From Cryobacterium sp. PH29-G1 (GTDB lineage: Bacteria; Actinomycetota; Actinomycetes; Actinomycetales; Microbacteriaceae), in NCBI RefSeq assembly GCF_030063365.1, contig NZ_JASISY010000017.1, forward strand, positions 1-64,000: 64,000 nt of DNA. Reading direction: 5' to 3'. Shown here piece after piece: positions 56,101 to 64,000 of the stretch (positions are counted from its first letter, which is position 1; the number at the start of each line of letters is the position of its first letter). The notes beneath the pieces are model-generated. The model worked only from the letters and a program-made list of their open reading frames with translations. It did no database searches and was not told where the DNA came from. Made by a program: the position numbers and the translations under genes.

Positions 56101-57726
56101 GAGGCTGGTAACGACCTCTTCGCGAATAGAGTCGAGCGGCGGATTGGTAACCTGCGCGAACTGCTGGGTGAAGTAGTCGAACATGAGCCGCGGGCGATCA
56201 CTGAGCACAGCGATGGGGGTGTCGCTGCCCATGGCGCCGAGCGGTTCAGCACCGGTGCGGGCCATCGGGGTGAGCAGAATGCGCACCTCTTCCTCGGTGT
56301 AGCCGAAGGTGCGCTGCCGACGTACAACGGATGCCGGCGGGTGCACAATGTGCTCCCGCTCCGGCAGGTCCTTGAGGTTGATTCGCCCCTTCTGGAGCCA
56401 GTCGCCCCACGGTTCGCTACCCGACAGTTCCGCCTTGATTTCGCTGTCGTCGATGATGCGGCCGGCCTTGGTGTCGACCAGAAACATCTGGCCGGGACGC
56501 AGGCGGCCCTTGCGCACGACGCGGGCCGGGTCGATGCCCAGCACCCCGATCTCGCTCGCGAGCACGACGAGGCCCTCATCGGTGATGAGGTAGCGGCCGG
56601 GGCGCAGACCGTTACGGTCCAGCGTCGCCCCGACGAGCGAACCGTCGGTGAACACGATCGCGGCAGGTCCGTCCCACGGTTCCATGAGCATGGAGTGGTA
56701 TTCGTAGAAATCGCGACGTTCATCGTCGAGGTCGGTCTGGTTTTCCCAGGCTTCCGGAACCATCATCATGATGGCGTGCGGCAGCGACCGTCCGGACAGG
56801 CTGAGCAGTTCGACGACCTCATCGAATGACGCCGAGTCGCTCGCTCCGGGGGTGACGATCGGCAGCAGCGGCTCAATGTCGCCCAGCAGCTCCGATTCGA
56901 GCTGGGACTGGCGTGCACGCATCCAGTTGCGGTTGCCCTGCACCGTGTTGATCTCGCCATTGTGGGCGATCATGCGGAACGGCTGAGCCAGCGGCCAGGA
57001 CGGGAAGGTGTTGGTGGAATAGCGGGAGTGCACGAGGGCCAGCGTCGACACGAAGCGTTCGTCCGACAGGTCGGGGTAGAACGGTTCGAGCTGCAGGGTT
57101 GTGACCATGCCCTTGTACACCAGCGTGCGACAGGACAGCGAGACGAAGTAGATCTCGAGCTCGCGTTCGGCCCGCTTGCGCAGGCGAAAGGTCTGCCGAT
57201 CGAGCGCGATGTCCGAGAGGTGCTCGCCGGCCTCGGTGGTGCGAGTGCTCTGCACGAACAGCTGCTGGATGGCGGGCATATTCGAGCGCGCCTGACTGCC
57301 GAGATCCTCTGGGTGTACCGGAACTTCCCGCCAACCGAGAATCGTGAGACTTTCCTCGTCCGCGATGCGGCTGATGGCTCGTTTGATGCCCGTGCGGGCC
57401 GTCGGGTCGGTCGGCAGAAACACGTTACCGACGGCGTACTGACCGACCGGGGGCAGAGCGAAATCCGTCACGGCGCGCAGGAACGCGTCGGGTATCTGGG
57501 TGATGATACCGGCGCCGTCACCGGTCCCGGCATCGGAGCCGACCGCACCGCGGTGTTCCAGGTTGCGCAGTGCATCCAGTGCTTGGGTGATGATGTCGTG
57601 ACCGGCGGTTCCACGCAGGGTCGCAACCATGGCCAGGCCGCACGCGTCGCGTTCGGCCGCCGGGTCGTACAGCCCGGATGCTTCGGGCATGCTGCTAAAG
57701 CGGGAGTACAGAGGGTTCTGCGTCAT
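53149..57726 (-). CDS. gltB: Glutamate synthase large subunit
   Basis: 1525 residues from ATG at 57726; a GTG five codons upstream is possible. Combines glutamine and 2-oxoglutarate into two glutamates. Class II amidotransferase domain with nucleophile C29 in ERDACGLAMV, meaning a 28-residue propeptide must be removed. Then the central domain, the FMN/2-oxoglutarate domain (GEGGQLPPTKV, ISGHDGGTGASP) with the 3Fe-4S ligands CIMMRVCHLDTCPVG, and the C-terminal beta-helix with repeated Gly motifs. First gene of gltBD. Confidence 0.98.
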   Translation of the reverse strand: MTQNPLYSRFSSMPEASGLYDPAAERDACGLAMVATLRGTAGHDIITQALDALRNLEHRGAVGSDAGTGDGAGIITQIPDAFLRAVTDFALPPVGQYAVGNVFLPTDPTARTGIKRAISRIADEESLTILGWREVPVHPEDLGSQARSNMPAIQQLFVQSTRTTEAGEHLSDIALDRQTFRLRKRAERELEIYFVSLSCRTLVYKGMVTTLQLEPFYPDLSDERFVSTLALVHSRYSTNTFPSWPLAQPFRMIAHNGEINTVQGNRNWMRARQSQLESELLGDIEPLLPIVTPGASDSASFDEVVELLSLSGRSLPHAIMMMVPEAWENQTDLDDERRDFYEYHSMLMEPWDGPAAIVFTDGSLVGATLDRNGLRPGRYLITDEGLVVLASEIGVLGIDPARVVRKGRLRPGQMFLVDTKAGRIIDDSEIKAELSGSEPWGDWLQKGRINLKDLPEREHIVHPPASVVRRQRTFGYTEEEVRILLTPMARTGAEPLGAMGSDTPIAVLSDRPRLMFDYFTQQFAQVTNPPLDSIREEVVTSLKLGLGPERNLLTAGPEHARQVILDFPVIDNDELAKIQHIDPIVGSRTTTTIRGLYRFDEGPDALAKRLAAICVEVDEAIESGALFIVLSDRDSTKDLAPIPSLLMIAAVHHHLIRTENRMKVGIVVEAGDVREVHHVALLMGYGASAVNPYLAMETCEDLVRSGIITNVTPEKAVRNVIKALGKGVLKIMSKMGISTVSSYAGAQTFEAVGLAQSFVDQYFTGTTSKLGGVGIDVIGVENLSRHASAYPMDAAVTAHERLATGGEYQWRRDGAPHLFNPETIFRLQHATRTRRYDIFREYTKLVDDQAESLMTLRGMFTLSPGQRTPVPLDEVESVAQIVKRFSTGAMSYGSISQEAHETLAIAMNRLGGKSNTGEGGEDLDRLLDPTRRSAVKQVASGRFGVTSMYLTHADDIQIKLAQGAKPGEGGQLPPTKVYPWIARTRHATAGVGLISPPPHHDIYSIEDLKQLIFDLKRANPKARIHTKLVSQSGIGAVAAGVAKALSDVILISGHDGGTGASPVNSLKHAGTPWELGLAETQQTLMLNGMRDRVVVQVDGQLKTGRDVLIGALLGAEEFGFASAPLVVSGCIMMRVCHLDTCPVGVATQNPELRKRYAGQADHVVNFFEFIAQEVREYLAELGFRSLDEAIGHREVLNVNRALTHWKAQGLDLSPILSGPDFSESEPRKWARHQEHELEKHFDNELIRRSQSVLEHGGTVRIDLPIRNTERAVGTMLGHEVTLRHGENGLPAGSIEVTLTGSAGQSFGAFLPSGITLRLEGESNDYVGKGLSGGQIIVRPDRASQFPAEDNVIAGNVIGYGATQGNMFIRGIVGERFLVRNSGAIAVVEGVGDHALEYMTGGLAVILGETGRNLGAGMSGGTAYVYGLTAERVNRDALTSGELRLLALDRADREIVRDLLEQHRDQTDSALAERMLDNLDETMNAFVKVLPRDYAAVLETRQTAVDEGLDPDGLVVWNRILEVTNG

Positions 57727-57793
57727 TGAGACCGTCCTCACGAAATGACTGGCAGTAAGGGACGACGCTGGCCCGAAGGAGATGTGCAGGAAA

Positions 57794-57821
57794 ACCGTAA
57801 CGAACGCCCGGTCCGGGTCAA
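57794..57821 (-). promoter_or_regulatory. Putative gltB promoter
   Basis: On the minus strand TTGACC (plus 57816-57821) and TACGGT (plus 57794-57799) are 16 bp apart, 68 bp ahead of the gltB ATG. The tandem repeat at 57848-57885 lies 27 bp upstream of the -35. Confidence 0.5.
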
Positions 57822-57847
57822 GCCCACAACCGGGCGACGCTACGAGT

Positions 57848-57885
57848 GTGTCAGCTGGGATTTAGCGTGTCAGCTGGCTTTTAGC
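57848..57885 (-). repeat. 19-bp tandem direct repeat upstream of gltB
   Basis: Copies 57848-57866 and 57867-57885 share 17 of 19 bases (gtgtcagctgg then GA/CT then tttagc). They abut head-to-tail between the lgt stop and the putative gltB promoter, a position suited to an activator that binds as a tandem pair. Confidence 0.75.
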
Positions 57886-57895
57886 GAACGTGATT

Positions 57896-58927
57896 CTACA
57901 GACGCGAAGCGCTCGTGCTTGTGGCTGCGGCCTCGGGTGATTCAGGATGAACTTCGGCGTCATCGCTCTGATTTGCGGTGTTGTCGTCGTCAGATTCCGA
58001 ATCGCTGTCATCGAATTCTACCCCAGCGTCTGGAGCAATCCACTCCCGACCGGGCAGATACGGGCTCGGCTCCACGCCCGGGTGGCGCTGACGCTGCACC
58101 AGAATGATGATGAGACCAACGGCAATGGCCGCGAGGGCAGCCCACACATTTGTGCGGATTCCGAAGTAAATCTCGCTCGGATCGATGCGAATCGACTCAA
58201 AAAAGCTGCGACCCAGTCCATACCAGATGAGGTAAGCCCCCAGCGTCTGGCCGAAGCGCAGACGGAATTTGCGCTCTAGGTAGAGGATGACGGCGACGCC
58301 GAGCATGTTCCAAATGATTTCGTAGAGAAAAGTCGGGTGGAACAGCGTGTCGGCCGGCAAACCGACCGGGAAGGCCAGATTGCTCGGTTCAATTTCGAGA
58401 CCCCAGGGCAGAGTCGTCGGCAGCCCGAACAGTTCGTGGTTGAACCAGTTACCCAGCCGGCCCGTGGCCTGCGCCACGAGTAGGGCCGGGGCGACCGCGT
58501 CGGCGAAGGTCCAGAACCGGATGCCCGCCAGACGGCAACCGATATAGGCACCGGCGGCACCTCCGATCAAGGAACCGAAAATGGCGTTGCCGCCCTCCCA
58601 GATATACAGGGTGCGGAGCAAGTCGGCTCCATCGTAGAAGTAGTCGCCCGGGTGGGTGAGCACGTGGTAAATACGCGCACCGACAATGCCGAGCGGCACC
58701 GCCCAGAGGATGATATCGAGCACGACTCCCGGTTCAGCGCCGCGCTTGGTGAGGCGGCGGGATGTGATGATCGTGGCAAGAATAATCCCGGCGAGGATGC
58801 ACAGCGCGTAGGCGTGAATACGGAACGGGCCGAGGTCGAAAAAACTCCACGCCGGGCTCGGGATGCTGCTGCTCAGAATGCTCGAGTTCAATATGCTCGT
58901 GTTCAATAAGCTCAGAGGCAAAGACAC
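57896..58927 (-). CDS. lgt: Prolipoprotein diacylglyceryl transferase
   Basis: 343 residues. Attaches diacylglycerol to the lipobox Cys of prelipoproteins in the plasma membrane. The Lgt signature GRLGNWFNHELFG is at 156-168, and about seven membrane helices run from residue 27 to 285. Starts at GTG with AAAGG ten bases ahead. Oddities: a Ser/Leu/Ile-rich N-terminus built of repeats, and an acidic Asp/Glu/Ser tail of about 55 residues. Placed after trpA, as in mycobacteria. Confidence 0.95.
   Translation of the reverse strand: MSLPLSLLNTSILNSSILSSSIPSPAWSFFDLGPFRIHAYALCILAGIILATIITSRRLTKRGAEPGVVLDIILWAVPLGIVGARIYHVLTHPGDYFYDGADLLRTLYIWEGGNAIFGSLIGGAAGAYIGCRLAGIRFWTFADAVAPALLVAQATGRLGNWFNHELFGLPTTLPWGLEIEPSNLAFPVGLPADTLFHPTFLYEIIWNMLGVAVILYLERKFRLRFGQTLGAYLIWYGLGRSFFESIRIDPSEIYFGIRTNVWAALAAIAVGLIIILVQRQRHPGVEPSPYLPGREWIAPDAGVEFDDSDSESDDDNTANQSDDAEVHPESPEAAATSTSASRL
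58862..58906 (-). repeat. 15-bp imperfect triplicate at the lgt N-terminus
   Basis: Codons 8-22 of lgt consist of three related 15-bp units encoding LNTSI, LNSSI and LSSSI. They lie before the first membrane helix, so the repeat probably extends a disordered N-terminus. Confidence 0.7.
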
Positions 58928-59009
58928 CTAGGTACTACCTTTCATCGTGACTGACGTCACTTAGGACGACTCAATCGATCGCCTCAAACAATTTAGTGTA
59001 AAAACGCGC

Positions 59010-59819
59010 TTAGGAGGCAGGGCGAATGTTGTTCGCGCCAGCGGCGAGTTCGAGAGCGAGACGAGCGACGGCGGTCACTCCCCCCTCGGTGAGCGCTTTC
59101 ACGAGCGCGGAACCCACGATGGCGCCGTCGGCGTAGCCCAGAATTTCGCGCACTTGCTCGGGGGTGGAGATGCCCAGGCCGACACACGCGCTCGTGCAGC
59201 CGACGGCACGCAAGCGTTCCACCAGAATTCGAGCGGCCGCATCGACACCGGCGCGAGCGCCGGTGGTGCCCATCGTCGAGACCGTGTACACGAAGCCGCG
59301 ACTCGCTTCGATTGCCTGCACCAGGCGGGCGTCCGAGGAGGAGGGTGCAGCCAGAAAAACCCGGTCCAGGCCGGTTCGTTCGCTGGCAGCCATCCAGTCG
59401 GCGGCCTCATCGGGAATCAGGTCGGGAGTGATCAGCCCGGCACCACTAGCGGCACGCAGGTCGTCGGCGAAGCGTTCGACACCGTATTGCACAACCGGGT
59501 TCCAGTAGGTCATGACCAAAACGGGGGCATCGACCTGGGCGGTGATGGCCTTGACCGCTTCAAATCCGTGACGCAATTTGAAGCCGTTGGCGAGTGCCTG
59601 CTGGGTGGCCGCCTGAATGACGGGGCCATCCATGACGGGATCGGAGTAGGGCAGTCCGAGTTCGATGATGTCAACGCCGTTCGCCACGAGAGCCACGGCG
59701 GCGTCGATGCTCTCAGTCAGCGTGGGAAAGCCCACCGGCAGGTAACCGATAAGGGCCCCCCCGCCCTCGGAACGTCTGCGGGCAATGGTCTGTTCGACGG
59801 TGCTCGTAATGGTCGTCAT
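59010..59819 (-). CDS. trpA: Tryptophan synthase alpha chain
   Basis: 269 residues. Splits indole-3-glycerol phosphate to indole, passed to TrpB. Catalytic E53 and D64 are present in [16 protein letters not shown], and the phosphate-binding [10 protein letters not shown] and GAIVGSALV segments follow. ATG overlaps the trpB stop (ATGA), so the subunits are coupled. Separated from lgt by 82 bp. Confidence 0.97.
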   Translation of the reverse strand: MTTITSTVEQTIARRRSEGGGALIGYLPVGFPTLTESIDAAVALVANGVDIIELGLPYSDPVMDGPVIQAATQQALANGFKLRHGFEAVKAITAQVDAPVLVMTYWNPVVQYGVERFADDLRAASGAGLITPDLIPDEAADWMAASERTGLDRVFLAAPSSSDARLVQAIEASRGFVYTVSTMGTTGARAGVDAAARILVERLRAVGCTSACVGLGISTPEQVREILGYADGAIVGSALVKALTEGGVTAVARLALELAAGANNIRPAS

Positions 59820-61042
59820 GACTGTTCCGCGCCTTCGTCGAGCAGGTCGAAATACCGGCCGGCTGTTTCCATGTCTTTGTCGCCGCGACCGCTGAGGTTG
59901 ACCAGGATGGTCGCCTCCGGTCCGAGCGCGCGGCCCAGTTCGAGAGTACCGGCCAGCGCGTGAGACGACTCGATAGCGGGAATGATGCCTTCCGTGCGGC
60001 TCAGCAGCCGGAGAGCGCTCATCGCCTCATCATCACTGATCGGCAGGTACGTCGCCCGGCCGATGCTGGCGAGCCACGCGTGCTCTGGCCCCACACCGGG
60101 GTAGTCGAGGCCGGCCGAAATGGAGTGCGATTCGATGGTCTGGCCGTCTTCGTCCTGCAGCAGCATGCTGCGGGCGCCGTGCAGCACTCCCGGGCGCCCC
60201 TTGGTGATGGTGGCCGCGTGCCGCAGGGTTTCGACACCGTCTCCGGCCGCCTCGTACCCGAACAGGGCAACATCCGGGTCGTCGAGGAAAGCATGAAAGA
60301 TGCCCATGGCGTTCGAGCCGCCGCCGACACACGCGGTGACGGCGTCGGGCAGGCTACCGGTCAAGTCGAGAACCTGCTGGCGTGCTTCCTCGCCAATGAT
60401 CTTCTGAAAGTCACGCACCATCGCAGGGAACGGATGCGGCCCGGCCACGGTTCCGAAAATGTAGTTGGTGGTCTCAACGTTGGTGACCCAGTCGCGCATG
60501 GCGTCGTTGATGGCGTCCTTCAGGGTGCGTGAGCCGGTCTTGACCGGAACGACCTCGGCGCCGAGCAGACGCATCCGAGCCACGTTCAGCGCTTGGCGTT
60601 CGGTGTCGACTTCGCCCATGTAGACGACGCACTCGAGCCCGAACAGGGCGGCGACGGTGGCGGTGGCCACGCCGTGCTGGCCCGCACCGGTTTCAGCAAT
60701 CACCCGGGTCTTGCCGATGCGCTTGGTAAGCAGAGCCTGACCGAGCGCGTTATTAATCTTGTGCGAACCGGTGTGATTAAGGTCTTCACGCTTGAGAATG
60801 ATGCGGGCACCGCCGGCATACTCGGCGAATCGCGGCACCTCGGTGATGATCGAGGGCCGACCGGTGTACGTGAGGTGCAGTTCCATCAGCGCCGCGGCGA
60901 AAGCCGGGTCGTTCTTGGCGAGTTCGTATTCCGCCGTGAGTTCATCGAGCGCCGCCACGAGAGACTCGGGCACGAACCTGCCGCCGAAGTCGCCGAAATA
61001 CGGGCCGGACTGCGCTCGTAAGGATTCTTTTCGCAAAGACAT
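59816..61042 (-). CDS. trpB: Tryptophan synthase beta chain
   Basis: 408 residues from ATG at 61042, one base after the trpC stop; the frame is open upstream within trpC. PLP-bound lysine is K95 in [14 protein letters not shown], with the [12 protein letters not shown] and phosphate-binding [10 protein letters not shown] loops intact. Condenses indole with serine. Confidence 0.97.
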   Translation of the reverse strand: MSLRKESLRAQSGPYFGDFGGRFVPESLVAALDELTAEYELAKNDPAFAAALMELHLTYTGRPSIITEVPRFAEYAGGARIILKREDLNHTGSHKINNALGQALLTKRIGKTRVIAETGAGQHGVATATVAALFGLECVVYMGEVDTERQALNVARMRLLGAEVVPVKTGSRTLKDAINDAMRDWVTNVETTNYIFGTVAGPHPFPAMVRDFQKIIGEEARQQVLDLTGSLPDAVTACVGGGSNAMGIFHAFLDDPDVALFGYEAAGDGVETLRHAATITKGRPGVLHGARSMLLQDEDGQTIESHSISAGLDYPGVGPEHAWLASIGRATYLPISDDEAMSALRLLSRTEGIIPAIESSHALAGTLELGRALGPEATILVNLSGRGDKDMETAGRYFDLLDEGAEQS

Positions 61043-61043
61043 T

Positions 61044-61814
61044 TTAAACCGCCAAAAACTCGGAGAGGGTTCGGATGGGATCGCTCGTGACGAGCGCTTC
61101 GCCGACCAGGACGACGTCGGCGCCGGCGGCACGGTAGTGCGCCACGTCGGCGGCCGTCTTGACGGCGGATTCGGCGACGCGAATGACGCCGGACGGAATT
61201 TTGTCGGCGAGAGTGCCGAAGAGGTTCTGATCGAGTTCGAAGGTCGACAGGTTGCGCGCGTTGACGCCGACGAGGGTTGCCCCGATATCGAGTGCGCGGC
61301 TGACCTCGTCGCCGCTGTGCGTCTCGACGAGCGCAGTCATGCCTAACTCACGGATGAGGTCATGCAGAGAGGCCAAAGTCGCCTGATCCAGGGCGGCGAC
61401 GATGAGCAGCACCAGGTCGGCGCCGGCGGCGCGGGCCTCGAAGACTTGGTATGGCGTGCCGATGAAGTCTTTGCGCAGCAGCGGAATGCTCACCGCGGCC
61501 CGAACCTGTTCCAGGTCGGTCAGCGAGCCGTGAAAACGCCGACCCTCGGTGAGCACACTGATGGCGCTCGCTCCGCCGCTCTCGTAGGAGACTGCCAGGG
61601 CTGCCGGGTCGGTGATGGCCGCCAGAGCGCCGCGGCTCGGGCTGGCCCGCTTGATTTCCGCGAGTATCTTAACGTGATCGGCCGGGGCCAGAGCCGCCAA
61701 CGCATCGAGTGCGGGCGCTTTGGCGCGCGCCGCAGCCTCCACACTCGACAAGGGGCGAGTAAGGAGTCGTTCTTCGGCGTCGGATACCGCGCCAGCGAGA
61801 AGTTCTTGGAGCAC
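61044..61814 (-). CDS. trpC: Indole-3-glycerol phosphate synthase
   Basis: 256 residues, GTG start. Catalytic region [11 protein letters not shown] (52-62) with E53 and K55, [31 protein letters not shown] and GVNARNL are typical. Not fused to TrpF; in actinobacteria the TrpF step is usually done by PriA encoded in the his operon, so the absence of trpF here is expected. Confidence 0.97.
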   Translation of the reverse strand: MLQELLAGAVSDAEERLLTRPLSSVEAAARAKAPALDALAALAPADHVKILAEIKRASPSRGALAAITDPAALAVSYESGGASAISVLTEGRRFHGSLTDLEQVRAAVSIPLLRKDFIGTPYQVFEARAAGADLVLLIVAALDQATLASLHDLIRELGMTALVETHSGDEVSRALDIGATLVGVNARNLSTFELDQNLFGTLADKIPSGVIRVAESAVKTAADVAHYRAAGADVVLVGEALVTSDPIRTLSEFLAV

Positions 61815-61833
61815 CAGGTCTCAGCGCAGCCGG

Positions 61834-62064
61834 TTAGTGGCCGTGCGAGGTGGCGGTCGTGGCGCTGACGCCGTAGCCGACCTTGCTCAGCACGTAGCCC
61901 ACAATGACCCCGACGATGAGCAGCCCAAAGGATGCCCAGACCAGCCAGACCAGCTCAAAGAAGAAAGCCGTGGTACCGATGGTGAAGGCTGCCAGCATGA
62001 TGATGACAGCTGTCCAGGCCGCCGGGGAGTGGCCGTGTCCGGGATCTGACGGATCGATGCTCAT
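61834..62064 (-). CDS. HGxxPAAW-motif small membrane protein of the trp operon
   Basis: 76 residues with two membrane helices (about 18-36 and 42-62). The N-terminal HGHSPAAWTAV motif defines a small actinobacterial family always found beside trp genes; function unknown. His-rich at both ends (DPGHGH at the start, SHGH at the end), which could allow metal binding. Lies 19 bp ahead of trpC and 63 bp after the next membrane gene. Confidence 0.85.
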   Translation of the reverse strand: MSIDPSDPGHGHSPAAWTAVIIMLAAFTIGTTAFFFELVWLVWASFGLLIVGVIVGYVLSKVGYGVSATTATSHGH

Positions 62065-62127
62065 GGTTCTCCTCTAAAGACGTACGTTGATTAGCGGGTT
62101 AAGTCTAGCGGAGCGACAGCCCGCCAT

Positions 62128-62808
62128 TCAGCGAGCGGTCGGGTCTTCGCCCCGGCTGAGGTCGTCCCAGTCGCCGACGGAGTCGTTCGGTGCGGGCGCA
62201 GTCGGCCCGGCTGGTGCAGCATCGGCCGGGAGGGACGCGGGCACAGAACCATTCGACGCGGCCACCGGTTCAAAGCGCACAGCCTGATATTTGCGGGTCG
62301 GGCCGGGCCAGCGGGCGCTCGTCAGGATGACGGCGACACCGACGGCGGCCATGGCGATGGCCGCAGCCATCGCGACGAACGGCCACGGCGTGACGATCGT
62401 CCCGAGCACGCTCAGCTGAATGGATTCATGCCCGGCGATCCCCGTAGCTGCGGTAACCGCAGCGGCACTGGCCTGAGACGGATCGTCGACCGCGAGGAAA
62501 GCGGCGAGAAAAACCGAGAACCCGAGGAGTACCTCGAGCGCCCCCAGCACGATCCGAATAAGACGACCGGCGATGGTGAGCGCACCGGCCAGAGCAAAAC
62601 CGGACAGGGCCAGCGCCGTCAGCGCGGGCGCCGCAATGGCCCCGTCGATCTGCAACACCTGGGTACCGGCATCGGGCAGTCCCACTTCAGCGTGGACCCA
62701 GACCTGGGTCCACGCCAGCAATGCCAGGCCACTCGCAGCCAGAATCGTGAGGATGAGCGCGAGTTTGAGGCGGCGTGGGGACATCCGCTTTGGTGAGTCC
62801 GCGGCCAC
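62128..62808 (-). CDS. Trp biosynthesis-associated membrane protein
   Basis: 226 residues with four membrane helices (about 14-34, 58-78, 83-107, 137-161) and an Ala/Pro-rich cytosolic tail of about 60 residues. Matches the TIGR02234-type family located between trpE and trpC in Actinobacteria. The GTG overlaps the trpE stop by one base (TAGTG), so translation is coupled. Role unknown; a transporter or channel for a pathway intermediate is only a guess. Confidence 0.88.
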   Translation of the reverse strand: MAADSPKRMSPRRLKLALILTILAASGLALLAWTQVWVHAEVGLPDAGTQVLQIDGAIAAPALTALALSGFALAGALTIAGRLIRIVLGALEVLLGFSVFLAAFLAVDDPSQASAAAVTAATGIAGHESIQLSVLGTIVTPWPFVAMAAAIAMAAVGVAVILTSARWPGPTRKYQAVRFEPVAASNGSVPASLPADAAPAGPTAPAPNDSVGDWDDLSRGEDPTAR

Positions 62809-64000
62809 TAGAAAACCCGCCGCATTGCGTTGGCCACGGCTACCGCACGTAAGGGTGCCGCCGCCTTGTTCTGCGACTCTTGATATTCGGACGCCGGGTC
62901 GGAATCGGTCACGACGCCGCCGCCGGCCTGAACCCGCGCGATGCCGTCCTTGATCGTGGCGGTGCGGATGGCGATGGCGAGGTCGGCGTCGCCGGCAAAG
63001 CCGAAGTAGCCGACCACTCCCCCGTACACGCCGCGCTGGGCCGGCTCGAGCTCGTCGATGATCGCCAGTGCACGCGGTTTCGGCGCACCCGACAACGTTC
63101 CGGCCGGGAAGGTGGCACGAAACACGTCAATGGCGGTTTTGCCGGCGATCAGGTTGCCTTCGACCGATGAAACCAAATGCATGATGTGGCTGAATCGTTC
63201 GATGCGCATGAATTCGGTCACTTCGACCGATCCGGGCGTGCAGACCTTGAGCAGGTCATTGCGGGCGAGGTCCACGAGCATGAGGTGCTCGGCGCGTTCT
63301 TTGGGATCTTCGGCGAGCTCGATCGCGTAGTCCGCGTCGGTGTCCGGCGTGGTGCCTCGGGGTTTGGAGCCCGCGATCGGGTGGGTGAAGACCCGCTGAT
63401 CTTGCACCTTGACGAGGGCTTCGGGAGAGGAGCCGACAATCCAATACGGGTCACCACCGGGAGTCTCGAGACTGAGCAGGTACATGTACGGGCTCGGGTT
63501 GAGACTGCGTAAGACGCGGTAGACGTCGATCGGATTCGCCGTGCAGACCTGGTCGAAGCGCTGCGAAATGACGACCTGAAACACATCCCCCTCGACAATG
63601 TGTTCCTTGCCGATATTGACGGCGGCGAGAAAGTCGTCGCGGGTGGTGCGGTTGCTCGGCGCGCTCGGGGCTTCCAAGTCAACCTCGGCCAGCCACGCCT
63701 CGCCGGGTGCGGCGAGACGGGTTTGCAGGGAGTCCAGGCGCGCTTTCGCATCTGCCCAGAGCTCGTCAGGCGTGTCCGTACCGTCGCCCAGCACGTTGGC
63801 GATCAGTTGCACCGTGCCGTATTTGTGGTCTAGCACCACAAGGTCGGCCACAAAGCTGAACGACTGACCCGGCACGTCGTAATCGGCTGGCGGCTGGTGC
63901 GGCAAACGTTCAATCTGGCGAATCGCCTCCCAGCCGATGAAACCGACCAGGCCACCGGTCAGGGGTGGGTGTTCCGGTAGCCGCGGCGTCTGCCAGCGGT
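62808..64000 (-). CDS. trpE: Anthranilate synthase component I, N-terminus cut by window end
   Basis: The frame is open from the stop (TAG at 62808-62810) to the window edge, giving about 397 C-terminal residues. Uses chorismate and ammonia (from TrpG, not here) to make anthranilate. Visible: PLTGGLVGFIGWEAIRQIERLP near the edge, GDVFQVVISQRF, HPIAGSKPRGTT, RNDLLKVC, HIMHLVSSVEG, and LSGAPKPRALAIIDELE with GGVVGYFG. The His-Pro-Ile-Ala-Gly motif and SGAPK are chorismate-binding. The feedback-inhibition site lies in the missing part. First gene of the trp operon visible here. Confidence 0.96.
   Translation of the reverse strand, partial: RWQTPRLPEHPPLTGGLVGFIGWEAIRQIERLPHQPPADYDVPGQSFSFVADLVVLDHKYGTVQLIANVLGDGTDTPDELWADAKARLDSLQTRLAAPGEAWLAEVDLEAPSAPSNRTTRDDFLAAVNIGKEHIVEGDVFQVVISQRFDQVCTANPIDVYRVLRSLNPSPYMYLLSLETPGGDPYWIVGSSPEALVKVQDQRVFTHPIAGSKPRGTTPDTDADYAIELAEDPKERAEHLMLVDLARNDLLKVCTPGSVEVTEFMRIERFSHIMHLVSSVEGNLIAGKTAIDVFRATFPAGTLSGAPKPRALAIIDELEPAQRGVYGGVVGYFGFAGDADLAIAIRTATIKDGIARVQAGGGVVTDSDPASEYQESQNKAAAPLRAVAVANAMRRVF

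Overview
The window is a dense, high-GC chromosomal segment from an actinobacterium, most likely a member of the Microbacteriaceae (Micrococcales). Evidence for this is RbpA, WhiA, OpcA, a PdtaR-type ANTAR regulator, an S1-type rpsA next to polA, the HGxxPAAW and Trp-operon membrane proteins, and a DUF222-type HNH endonuclease tail. Almost all of it is conserved housekeeping DNA. There is no insertion sequence, CRISPR array, rRNA or prophage; there is one tRNA gene.

Layout. 1-400: tail of an HNH endonuclease gene. 525-4723 (minus): Fe-S assembly operon sufB-sufD-Rieske-sufC-DUF59 ending in a strong terminator. 5055-8715: heme A and heme O synthesis genes (ctaA, ctaB) flanking an epimerase-like gene and an unrecognised gene. 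9045-17392 (plus): pentose phosphate/glycolysis cluster tkt-tal-pgi-zwf-opcA-pgl. 17463-22089 (minus): rbpA, secG, the lower-glycolysis operon gap-pgk-tpiA, and a superoxide dismutase. 22188-28986 (minus): uvrA-uvrC-rapZ-whiA. 29132-33332 (plus): an accessory PadR regulator plus two-gene ABC transporter. 33467-44836 (minus): uvrB, coaE, a hybrid histidine kinase, rpsA, a DUF885 peptidase, polA. 44890-50103: a hotdog thioesterase, a very large nuclease-helicase, an ANTAR response regulator, tRNA-Leu(CAA), a 54-residue membrane protein. 50187-57726 (minus): pyk, gltD, gltB. 57896-64000 (minus): lgt, trpA, trpB, trpC, two small membrane-protein genes and trpE, which runs off the end.

The genes form coherent modules: carbon flux (oxidative and non-oxidative pentose phosphate, triose phosphates, pyruvate kinase), nitrogen assimilation and tryptophan synthesis, nucleotide excision repair (uvrA, uvrB and uvrC with polA), and cofactor assembly for respiration (Fe-S, heme A). 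Gene order resembles two blocks that I recall from Mycobacterium tuberculosis, uvrC-whiA...suf and trpE...uvrA.

The less ordinary parts are the 1184-residue protein that appears to join a Cas4/AddB-like iron-sulfur nuclease, a DEDD exonuclease and an SF1 helicase; a hybrid kinase whose second receiver has lost its phospho-acceptor; the PadR/ABC cassette; several unusual inverted or tandem repeats at gene boundaries; and an apparent excess of the hexamer GGATGC/GCATCC throughout the window.
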